From contig JARBJD010000179.1 in assembly GCA_033064195.1 (NCBI GenBank), positions 1 through 64,000 on the forward strand: a stretch of 64,000 bases of DNA. Reading direction: 5' to 3'. The notes under the pieces were generated by a model. It searched no databases, was not told where the DNA came from, and saw nothing but the letters and a program-made list of their open reading frames with translations. Numbering within the stretch: the first letter of the stretch is position 1; each line of letters opens with the position of its first letter. The stretch is from Blattamonas nauphoetae. Its lineage: Eukaryota; Preaxostyla; Oxymonadida. Positions 42,013 through 52,055 of this stretch are shown here, one piece after another. Position numbers and translations under genes: made by a program.

Positions 42013-44748
42013 ATGCCTCCCAAGCATAAATTGTGGAGAAAACACCACAAAACACAATCAAATCCTCGCACTAAACGTGTTCAATCTTCGACTCAAAACA
42101 AATCAATCGTTCATGGCACAATTCAAAGCTCCATTGAAACTGAGAACGAATCCTCACTTGATATACCTTCAATCACGTCAACAACTGATGCATTCACAAT
42201 CACCGCCAATGACCGAAACTATATTCAGATTTCAAAGCAGATTCTGCAATACGAAATGAAAAGAAAGCGAATCAATGTTCCAACAATGTCGGAGCAACCA
42301 TCCTTGGGGAATGACGAGACCACTCTTCCTGCCTTAATCCCGTCAGATTGGAGATTGGTCTTGCAGGATTCCATTACCACAGATAGTCTACGACAAGGGT
42401 GTATCTCGCTCTTCGATCAAGTCAACTCCGGACTGAAATTGACACCAATTGAAGTATATAATGCTTCTCGTTTCCTGAAATACGCAGAAATCCACATCCA
42501 ACATCGTAAAACGCCACACAATGAGCTCATAGAAACCGTCTTCCCTGAAGAGTGGCACTGCCAAAGAAAACTGATGTCTGCACTCATAAATCTGATCTGC
42601 CATCAATCTGAGACACTTCGAACAGTAGCTCTTTCCTTTTTCACTGCTAGCTTATCTCAATCGTCCAAACAATTATCTCCAGCAATAGCTGCGACAGGAT
42701 TAATGTCTCAACTCTTCGAGAATCTAAAACCCCACGAAATTCCCATAAATGAAACGACAATCGAATTCCACCGCCACATCACATCAATTGTGGACGATTT
42801 CTTATTCTTTTTCACGCTTGAGACTCTCCCCATACGTCAATCAGTCTACTCACAGTATTCAAGTGCTGGAACACTCACGGACGAAATCATCCAGTCATTC
42901 TGCGACTACTTGCAACATCTCATCGCTCCACCAGATTCTCCCGCTGATTATCATTACGGCTTCTCTCTCTTCTCGAAAATGAAATTTTACCAACACAACA
43001 TCACATTTGATTCAGAGACATGCATCCACCCCAAAATTCAACAATTTATGAAAGAAATGAAAATGAACATGATGGAATTCTTTTGTGCCTCGTTGAATCT
43101 TGCCTCAACATCGGAGACATACAACTTTCTCTTTGGCCATAGGAACGAGATCAACGGACATTCCTGGGTGCAGATCTTTGAACGAATTCTTCTTCGAAAG
43201 GGCAATGGGAAGCCGTGGTCTGATTTGGGCGTTCATACATTTCAGTCATTCCTGTATAATGGTCCCAGTTCAGTCCGACCCAACTTCTGGTCGGATGGGA
43301 CGTTCTCATTCGAAAAGAACGACAAAATCCTTTCGTCGGAGTATATTCCTTCGACTACACTCTGCGCTCTCTTCGTTCCCACTCGGCTCCACCACGCTGC
43401 TACCATTCTCGACTTATTTCAGTCGTTCAGGAGAGACATGGACACCTATGGTTATGTGATGTTCGTTTGCGTTGGATGGTTTTCCAGATTCTTCGATGCT
43501 GTCACTCCATCGAAATTGCCATTCACGAGTGAATTCTTCTCGCTCCACACGGAACTCGTCGATTTGATGAAAGACTCTCTTGGAGACATACAGCATGTTA
43601 CAAGTTGGGAAAAAGATGACATTTCTCGCAGCAACCTAAACGAGATCCATCTCTCGTTCCTCAATCAAATCAGAAATTACCTCGTCCATCTCTCACTCCA
43701 TCCGTTCTCCTTGGTCCCCCACACCTACTTCAATATCGTCGTGAGATTCTTCACTTTTTTGTTTCAATATGACGACAAAAACAGCCTGACACAACCATTT
43801 CGAGATGAAATGAGAAAGAAAATGGATGAAGCTGCCCTCTCATCGTCCTCTCCGCCCTTCATCCTCGTATCTGAACTTGTTTATCGTCTCACCGACGAAG
43901 AGAAACTCAAAATCGTCGACAGAATTGTTGCTCTCTCCGAAAGCGACTCTCCCATCGACGACGACACCACTCTTCGGATTAGCACATTCCACAAGGAACA
44001 ACTCGAATCAGTGTATCTTCCCGACTTGTTCAGAAAAGCTGGGAGAACAACAGAACAATACCTGCACGCCTTCCAGTCTCTCCTCTCTCTCCATCATGAC
44101 TGTTTTGATCTGCATCCAATCAACTCTCTCCTCACACCGAATCCAAATTCACTTCAACCAACATCCGACGAGTGGCACCACATCGATCTGGAAACGATTG
44201 TTGTTGCGATCCGAACAATCAATGATGGCCGTCTCTCTTTCAAGGATTCCGATTGGCACCTCCACAACTTTGCATTGAAGGTCCTCCCACAAATATCCCA
44301 CTTTGCCCCTCAACTGAATCAAAGGCAGCTCGATCGACTGCTCACAGCATCCGTCAACGTTCTCATCAAGTACAACTTTCTCCACAAATCCACCACCTGG
44401 AGAGAACTCAGGGATCGAACTGAAGTGTTCCTCAACATCTGCAGATTGTGTGATCAACGTGCGGTTGCCCTGTGTCTCGGAAGGGTCGGCTTCTTCTCTC
44501 ACTTTGTCAGTGGATTGCTTGTCGATGGCCCTTCATTCGAATGCGAACATGTACTCGAAATTCTTATTCAACGCGTACGCTTTTCCAGGTATGAAAGAGG
44601 AGAAAGGAAGATATCTCGAAGTTTAATTCTGTCCCTTCTGGAGGAAGGCTGGCAGGATGTTTTGGACTTCCTCTTCGTCAAGAATCAGTATTCAGTCAAG
44701 CTTGTGGTGCACTTCCTTGGAGCGAATGTAAACAGTCAAAACATGTGA
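42013..44748 (+). CDS. Large HEAT-like helical protein (911 residues)
   Basis: Single open frame from MPPKHKLWRKHHKTQ to TGA. The first 80 residues are basic and low-complexity; from about residue 115 the protein is a run of amphipathic helices (LMSALINLICHQSETLRTVA, LMSQLFENLKPHEIPINETT, IEFHRHITSIVDDFLFFFT). It ends with VFLNICRLCDQRAVALCLG and SLLEEGWQDVLDFLFV. From memory this ending is common in a large oxymonad-specific family of HEAT/armadillo-like proteins; its function is unknown to me. About 70 bases after the upstream region there is no clear promoter. The frame contains no TAA or TAG codon. Confidence 0.7.
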   Translation: MPPKHKLWRKHHKTQSNPRTKRVQSSTQNKSIVHGTIQSSIETENESSLDIPSITSTTDAFTITANDRNYIQISKQILQYEMKRKRINVPTMSEQPSLGNDETTLPALIPSDWRLVLQDSITTDSLRQGCISLFDQVNSGLKLTPIEVYNASRFLKYAEIHIQHRKTPHNELIETVFPEEWHCQRKLMSALINLICHQSETLRTVALSFFTASLSQSSKQLSPAIAATGLMSQLFENLKPHEIPINETTIEFHRHITSIVDDFLFFFTLETLPIRQSVYSQYSSAGTLTDEIIQSFCDYLQHLIAPPDSPADYHYGFSLFSKMKFYQHNITFDSETCIHPKIQQFMKEMKMNMMEFFCASLNLASTSETYNFLFGHRNEINGHSWVQIFERILLRKGNGKPWSDLGVHTFQSFLYNGPSSVRPNFWSDGTFSFEKNDKILSSEYIPSTTLCALFVPTRLHHAATILDLFQSFRRDMDTYGYVMFVCVGWFSRFFDAVTPSKLPFTSEFFSLHTELVDLMKDSLGDIQHVTSWEKDDISRSNLNEIHLSFLNQIRNYLVHLSLHPFSLVPHTYFNIVVRFFTFLFQYDDKNSLTQPFRDEMRKKMDEAALSSSSPPFILVSELVYRLTDEEKLKIVDRIVALSESDSPIDDDTTLRISTFHKEQLESVYLPDLFRKAGRTTEQYLHAFQSLLSLHHDCFDLHPINSLLTPNPNSLQPTSDEWHHIDLETIVVAIRTINDGRLSFKDSDWHLHNFALKVLPQISHFAPQLNQRQLDRLLTASVNVLIKYNFLHKSTTWRELRDRTEVFLNICRLCDQRAVALCLGRVGFFSHFVSGLLVDGPSFECEHVLEILIQRVRFSRYERGERKISRSLILSLLEEGWQDVLDFLFVKNQYSVKLVVHFLGANVNSQNM

Positions 44749-44889
44749 ATGATGCAATTCCATGTCGAGAATTAGAGTGAAGATTCCGTCGCTTTCATTG
44801 TTCATCTTCAACACACGAAAAGGATCAAACAATTTGGCATAGGATAAGACAAGAGTGTTTGACTCACGTCGTCTCTCACCAATCACTTT

Positions 44890-47800
44890 TCAACACCGAT
44901 CTTTTCTAGTATCTCCTTCCAGATGGATGATTTCAGGAGAAACACACTCCAAGTACGAAAAGCAAAATTTCATGATGAGTGAGGCAATTTAAAATGAGTC
45001 GTCAAGCTGGTATAATCTCCAGGCGGATGTTGCAACTGGAGGAAGGAACGGAGGAGGATAATTGAATGGACCGGGTTGAACAGCAGCAATTGGAGGAACT
45101 TGATGGAAATTCTGCGGATGATGAATATTGATCCACCCACCCAGCTGACCGGGAATGAAGCGATACGAAGGATGTTGTGTGTTCGCTCCTTTCCACTTGT
45201 TCGGAGGGGCATTCGAGAACGACTCAATTGTGACTTCGAATCTGTCTTCCATCCCTTCCTCAGTCAGAGCGAGCACAGCCTGTCTCGCTTTCGGGTTGGA
45301 TTGAATCACTTTTAAGTCGAACAGATCGTTGAATTCTCTATTCAGACCCAGCGACAGTGAAATGGTGTCCAGACGAACGAGGGCGATGGAGAAGATGGAG
45401 AGGAGAGAGGAGAGAGGATGGAACGAGAGGTCGGTTGGATTGTCGGGGTTGATGAGGCTCAGAAGGAGAGTGATGAAACTGGAACATAGTTCACCATAAG
45501 TGTTCCAGTCGTTACGAGTGTGAATTCTGTCTGGCGATGAAGGCACGACAATTGTGAGAATTCGAGTGAGGAAGTGGGCGAGTGGAATGAGTTTGGACAC
45601 AGAGATCGTTGATGAATCGTCTGGACGGATCATTTGGTGGAGAGTGAGGAAGAGATGTTGGGGTGTTGTGTGTCTGTTCGTCTGATCGAAAGTGATTTGA
45701 AATGAAGCATCAGATTTCAGAGATGCTCCAGAGCTCGCTCGTTCCTCCTCCAAAACGAGACAGACAGTCTTCGCTGTTTCCTTCGCGATGTCGGAAACCA
45801 GATTCTCCTCGAGTCCTTGAATGACTTGAAAGGGCGAGAAAGAGTCGTTGGTTTGAAATATTCGTTGAGGACCCTTGATGGGTAAGTATAGAGACAGATC
45901 TGATTTTGTATATACACAGATCTAAATTTGGTATACGCACAGATCTGATGGATACACACAGATCTCGTCCAAGGAGCACTTTTAAGGTTTTAGAATCACA
46001 ATTATGTGTGAAAAAGAGGAAGGAATATTGATTTATTGAGAAAATATGATGGAAAAGTGAACAATGCAATGATTCATAAGTCCTGACAGTATGAACAAAA
46101 TTATGGTCTCTCCCTTCCTTATTTCTCGACTCTGACTTCATTTTTGCAATAATATATCCGTCTCAAATGCATCAGACTTCGTCCTGCCTCGAATAGCAGA
46201 TTTTAATTTGTCGACTATCTCTTCTCTTCCAAGTTTGATCCTCAATTGTTTCATGACGCCCCAGATCTGATTCTACTCATCATATATGACTTTAAAGAAT
46301 GTTTTAAACAATTTCGATGCCTGCTAAGTCGTTCAACGTTAATTATTGCGACAAGAATCAATTAGTAATCAGATCTCGAACTTCTCGCTCGCGAACACAG
46401 GATCTGTGGGAATATGGAGGCCGTTTGAGGAATCACGTTTGGAGACGACATTAATGATGGGTGGATGGACAAGAGAATTGGCAGGGCGGACTAAACAACG
46501 AAAACTGCTGGCAGTACGAACGTCAAACAAGATTGGAGCAAATTTCGGACGGAAAGAGAAACAACCCCTAAATCAACCATCTCAACCCCAATGAAAACAA
46601 GGAGGCTTTTCTGGGTTTGGTGTTCGAAGACTCACTGGCGCATCTGATCCATATCTTCCCAAAGAAGGATCCCGAACGAATCTGGCAGGAACTTGAAAAA
46701 GATTTCAACCCACAATTCCACACTGATTCTCAAGCTGCTACTCATTGATCTCTGTTGACTTCGTCCGTTTTTGTTGTTGCTGTGAGTGCAGGAGAAGAAG
46801 ACAAAGAAACCGGCCTCATCAAAACTGAACTGATGTGAATAAGCGAGAAAATGCCAGCTGCAATTGAAGATGGAATTAAACTGACGTCATTGAACGATGT
46901 TTTCGTCCACGAGACTCAAGAAGAAAAGAAAGTCTCTCAAAAACAACATGATCAAGTCAAGACGCATTTCTACGCAATTTAAACTGGAATCAACATTCAT
47001 CGTGATTTTGAAAACAAACGATGGACGAGTGAATGTCAGATGAAGGAAGAAATGTGGCTACTCATCAAAGCCCTTCACAATTCACTCGAACAGGAAATGA
47101 TCACTTACAATCAGCGAGTCAAGGAAACTCGCGATCGCATGCGGGACGAAGAACAGCAAATGAACAACAAAACCAATCCCCTCCAACAAACCTGCGAAGA
47201 TGAATCAAATCGTATGTTTGATGAAGCAGAGAAAGAGATCCAAGAAATCGAGGATGATGAAGACAGGAAACGACAAGAATTGGACAGCGAAAGACTCTCC
47301 GAGGAGTAGGCGGAGACAGACAATATTACAGAGCTTCGGAAGGGCCAAGAAGATCTCGTTGAACGCGTGATTGAAGAAACCATGAACGACCTCGGTGAAA
47401 GAGAGGAAAACAGGCAAAAAGAGGAAAGAGAAAGACAAGAGCAGCAACTCGACGAGAAAATTTTGAAAGAGCCCAATGAAGTGCTCGAAGCATCACAGAA
47501 ACTTGACCACACAAACGAGAAGGAATTCGTCCGGCAGGCCCGCTGAGGAAGGAATTCAAGTCCAAGTTTGATCTTCAGAACGTCTTCAAGAGCCCGACGA
47601 ACAGCCAACACCCCCACTGGAGAACGAGAAGTGGGAGTCTGATGTGCTGCTTCCTTCGCCGCCGCAGACGATACCGTCACTCACTCAGCGGAGACAGCGG
47701 ATGCTCCTCGTTTCCGTGCAGATCATCACACACTCGCTGCACAATTCCCTCGCAGCCTTCTTGATGCTTTTCAACGAGGCCTTCCACGTAACATCGTTCA

Positions 47801-50800
47801 ATCTCGCAGAATCCACCACGAATGGAGACAATACTGATTGTAGACAGACTCGACCCTCGTCTGAACCAAAACTCGAACGACACCTACAACGAGCCCGAAG
47901 CGAAGCTGCGAAGACAAGGAAGTCGTCGGGTCTTCTGAACATCTCAGCCATCGAAGGGATCCTCATCCTCGGCCTGCTCTTCATTCCACTCGACTTGCCC
48001 ACCACTCTCCCCGTTACTGACTACGCGCCCCTCCCGCCCATGTCCATCTCATTCGGAATGTCGAAGGAGCAGGCCTTCCCTGAGAGCGCGAACGAAGCCA
48101 CTGCACCACCTGTAGTCGATGCTGACCATCTCGACACCGTCGATGCTGACCATCTCGACACCGTCGATGCTGACCTTCGAAGCCATGGGAACTCTGACCT
48201 TCCTCCTCAAAGACCACAAGACAGCCATCGACCACATACCTTCGAGATGCAGCTGGTGAAGAACAGCGGCATCTTCCACGCGTGGTGGGTGGGACAGGAC
48301 GAGACGACGAAGACACAGTTACAAATCAGAAAGGGGTGGGATGGCGAGTGTGAGGGAGCTGTGAATATTGTCTTGCTGGAGACATGAACCGTTTTCCCTG
48401 AGTTCTTTCTGAAGATATTGGGGGGAAGCCAATCTTTCGAAAGTGGCCACGATCGACCCTTTAAAACAGTTGATGGGTCTGTCGCGTCTATCACTCTCGT
48501 TTTTTCATTGAAACTCTTCTTTTTGTCCTTTTACATCTATTCTACGTCTTTTTAATTCATTTAAGACACATTATAGACCAAAATAGAGACAATAATGACA
48601 GATCTGTGTGTATCCGACAGATCTGTGCGTATACCAAATTTAGATCTGTGTGTATACAAAATCAGATCTGTCTCTATACATACCCGACCCTTGATGCTGG
48701 CGAAAAGAAGGATGGTGGCGACGATGGAAGGGAGAGGCTGTTGATTGACGGATGATTCGTGAATGCCTCTGAAAGGAGCAGTGGCTGTGGAGATCGAGAA
48801 TGGTGTTGTCGTGTTTCGAGTTCGCTCTTCGATCTGTGGCAGAACGAGCAGGATGGAACGAAGAAGAGAGGGATCTGTCGTCACAACGAGTGAGACCAGA
48901 GATTCGACGAACGGTGTTGGGTCGAACGACTCGGCACTCATCAGAACTCGAAGCATTTTCAAACACGAAGTCACGATCTGCGATGTCATCTCATCCCTTC
49001 CCACTACAAATCCCTCCTCCACCCCTCCCCGACGAAGAACACTCATTTCACAAAGAGCGTCCAAGACGAGTTCAGACAGTGCATGTCTTTGGCCGATGCT
49101 CAACCATGCATTGGTGGATGGAGAGACAAGGAGTCTGTCGAGATCGGCTCTGGGTGGGTTCATTCTGGGATCATGTGGTGGATGGAAGTGTGTCTCCAAA
49201 CTTGTGCAAATGTGCTCCATTGCGACAGAAACCAACGGAAGATTGTTGATGTGACCAGCCAGCTCGACAAGACGATCGAAGACAGCAGGATTCGAGGAGA
49301 GGTGGAAGTCGAGAGTTGGGATGGATCTGATTGTGTGGATGGACAAGATGAGAAGTGCTTGTGCGTCGTTCTCAGCTTTAATCAACTCGTTCGTGAAGTT
49401 GGGAATGACACTTGAAAGAACAGCCAGTTGCGTCAGAAGCTTCCATCTCTCCTCGCCCTCTGTTACTTTCAGCTTTTCGACGATCGATATCTCGAACGGT
49501 GACACATATGCAGGAGTTGGACTTCCGATGTAGGGATTTGTGGGATTGATGTAAGAGAGGAATCCAGCCACTTTCCGCATTTCGGTGAGGAGAGCGATGG
49601 GAGTGTTGTAAGAATTCACTGTGGCCATCTCCACCAAGAATACCACACTTCTAACCAAAGATCGACTGATAGACTTCGAGTTTAACATGTAAAACCTGTA
49701 GAACGACGACAGAAGCTGGGTTTGTGATTCAACTCCAAGAAAGGGGAAGAGATGGACAAAGTTGATGTGTCTACTCTCTTCGTCCGCTTCAGGCAAGTTC
49801 GACTCTCGCGAAATGGGGAAGGCGATGTTGCGTGTGATGTCGGCCAGTGTCGTCAGTGCAGAGAGTGCGGACGGCTGGCGGGTGTCGTTCCACACGTTTG
49901 GCTGTTGTGACAATCTGCGCAGTTCGGGAGAAAAGAAGGGGAAGGAGTGTGGGAGTGTCGTGGTTGAGTGAAGGGTGTTCACAAGACTACCAGCGAAATG
50001 GATCCCAAGCAGGCTCAAGGCGATGTTCTTGTCTGCGGACAAGTGTTCAGATCGAGACAGCAACACCACACAACTACCTACTTCCGCACAAATCGATTGA
50101 GAAGGACTTCGCATGTGACCTACCTTTTCCAACTCCTGAGAATGGCGTAGAGTGAATGCATCGCCGAGAGGGAAAGAGGTTGGGGTTGCGAAGAGGAGTG
50201 TCTCGGTGTGTTGCGTGGAGAGTCCAAACTGCTTTGAGAAGACAGACACAGCAGCAGTCGACATGTCGGCGTTTGTGCTCGCAGCGGAGAGAACGAGGAA
50301 TGTGACAAGAGAGGATGGGAGTGTGATGAAGTGTCTTCGTTTCTGTGTCAGATTAATTGTCACTTTTGTCATCGCGTTGAGCAGCACAATCCAATTCTGT
50401 GTCACTCTCCCAAAGTCCAGGCAGTGTGGTTCAGACGGGTCGGCAGACACAACTCGAACTGTATGCAATGCTGTCGAAACTGCGATGTCCAAGATTGGTC
50501 TCGCGTGTGTCTCGACGAGGCGGTGGAATAAGGACGGGTTTGTGTTGGCCAAGCGGAGGAAGGAGCTGGCTGGGTCGGTGAACGAGCGAGGGGAGAGGAG
50601 GGAGTCGAGAGGGAGTGTTGGGTCGAGAAGTGGTTCGCTGAGTTAGGTGAAGAGTGGAGAGGAAGACTGGCTGAGTGTTGAGATGAGGTTGAGGTGTCGA
50701 TCGTGACGGAAGTGAATGTCGGAGGGATGAGAGGAGAGTGCGAGCGAACTGAGAAACGAGTCGATGAGTTCGGGATGGGCTGAGGAAGAGACGAAAAGAG

Positions 50801-51852
50801 TGAGGAAATACTCCAATGTCACACCATTCAGAAAAGTGGCAGTGTATTGGAGACATTGAACAGACAGGTTCATGAATTTGGATCCATTGCGCAATTTGAG
50901 AAGATGATCCTCGTGTGAAAGGCATTCGATGAATGCAAGGATCCTCTGCACGGGGTCCTGAAGAAATTGATGAAAATGGGAGGAGAATCCACACAGTGTA
51001 TTTTTGTGAAATTTTCATGATCTCTCGAAAGGTGCCAAACGAGAACGGTCTCTCATATTGATGACGTGGGGTTTTGGGCAGGGTGTGCAAACAGGAGGGG
51101 AAGTTGGAGACAATAGTTTCATAGACTTCCTCACCACAGCCGATGATGGAACAGGCCAGATATTCATTGCACAGAATCGCCTCAAAGGGCTGGAATTGAG
51201 AGGAATTAGAGGTGACGTCGACAACCAGATATTCCTGAGGATCGGAGAAAAAACTGCAGAAAAGGGATAAAACGTCCTCCGAAAGAGTTGGAATCGAGAC
51301 CAGGGGACGGAGTTCAGAAAGTTTGGCAAGTTGCATGAGAAGGTCGTAGGTTGTGTTTTGCGGCTGGATCTCGCTGAGAATTGCAAGAGATAGTCCCGTG
51401 GAGTGGAATAGAGTGATCACATCTTCATCAGAGGAGACTGAAACAATCAATGACGGAGAAAAAGACCGATTGAGGCGAGCGTCTCAAAATCGATGTGCTG
51501 GGAATGAAAAAAGCAGCGAATGAGGATAATAAGAAACGGAACAAGCGAACTCTACTAAGTCCATGTGATAAGGCGAAAATGAAACGATGAATGAGATCGT
51601 GGCGTTCAACTTCAGACACGTGATTCAAATATCCTGACAAGAGAAAAGTATCAAAAAAAGAGAAAAAATGACACTTCGAAGAAGATGAACGATCTCTCGT
51701 TTATAGGCTTGAGGAGCACGATCGTATGATTTGAAATATGAGGCGATATGTTCTTCGAATCTTTCGATAGGATTATTCTCCGCTGCTGTGACATTCAAAT
51801 CATCTGAATTGTCTTGGGGAGAAGAGAAAAAGGGAGGATCAGCTATATTCAT
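44890..51852 (-). CDS. HEAT-like helical protein gene with short introns, split by a 2.8-kb TIR element
   Basis: Starts MNIADPPFFSSPQDNSDDLN at 51852. Inferred introns: 51634-51674 (41 nt), one ending at 51498, 51438-51466 (29 nt) and 50958-50994 (37 nt), all GT...AG, with a 31-nt exon (51467-51497, HIDFETLASI). Coding then runs 50957-48686, resumes after the element at 45879, and reaches TAA at 44989-44991; the frame stays open to TGA at 44890-44892. TAA at 50643-50645 is in frame with coding on both sides. Removing the element gives ILLFASIKG-PQRIFQTND, open. About 1300 residues of helical repeats (LVRSVVFLVEMATVNSYNTP, LPLVSVAMEHICTSLE). Function unknown; the exact exon 2 end is uncertain. 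Confidence 0.65.
46450..47545 (+). pseudogene. Coiled-coil gene carried in element 8, with in-frame TAA and TAG
   Basis: Plus-strand coding: DGQENWQGGLNNENCWQYER, QTRLEQISDGKRNNP, TAA (46569-46571), then INHLNPNENKEAFLGLVFED and SLAHLIHIFPKKDPERIWQE, to TGA near 46745. A second stretch from ATG at 46850 (MPAAIEDGIKLTSLNDVFVH) passes TAA (46980-46982) and TAG (47307-47309) and ends at TGA near 47545, with coiled coil throughout (DEAEKEIQEIEDDEDRKRQE, EREENRQKEERERQEQQLDE). An intron may join the two stretches. Three in-frame TAA/TAG codons with uninterrupted coding on both sides fit glutamine. Similar in style to the RING/coiled-coil gene at 33.7 kb. Confidence 0.55.
47566..48387 (+). pseudogene. 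Distal cargo of element 8, with a short tandem repeat
   Basis: Open plus-strand frame 47644-48387 and an antisense frame overlap, so coding is uncertain. At 48117-48175 the 24-base phrase GTCGATGCTGACCATCTCGA... is repeated two and a half times. The end (FHAWWVGQDETTKTQ) does not resemble a known domain. Confidence 0.25.
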
Positions 51853-52055
51853 CGTGCCAGAACGAACAATGGCAGCCTGAAAAAAAGCGGAGTTTCGAAG
51901 TTATGGGTGACATTTATCAACTCAGTCCGACGTGCGAATGATATTTGGGCGATTCTGAATGAAAGATTGAAAAATAATAATGTGTGTGGCAAAAATTTTC
52001 TCCTGTGCTTGAATCATTCATTCGTTCTGTGTGCTCGGAGAGTTCAAAATGACTA

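Larger units (their letters stand above)
45880..48685. mobile_element. TIR element with 10-bp target duplication and host-gene cargo (element 8)
   Basis: Ends GGGTAAGTATAGAGACAGAT at 45880 and the reverse complement of a close variant (GGGTATGTATAG on the other strand) ending at 48685. 10-bp duplication GACCCTTGAT at 45870-45879 and 48686-48695. TIRs of about 90 bases contain four CAGATCT words. Related by its ends to the element at 34597-36443. It carries a Gln-rich coiled-coil gene on the plus strand, opposite to the interrupted host gene, and no transposase. Confidence 0.87.

Noticed and set aside
47111-47680. Minus-strand Ser-rich 189-residue ORF
   Set aside because: Antisense of the Glu/Arg-rich coiled-coil cargo; Ser/Phe/Leu runs are the usual mirror of such genes.
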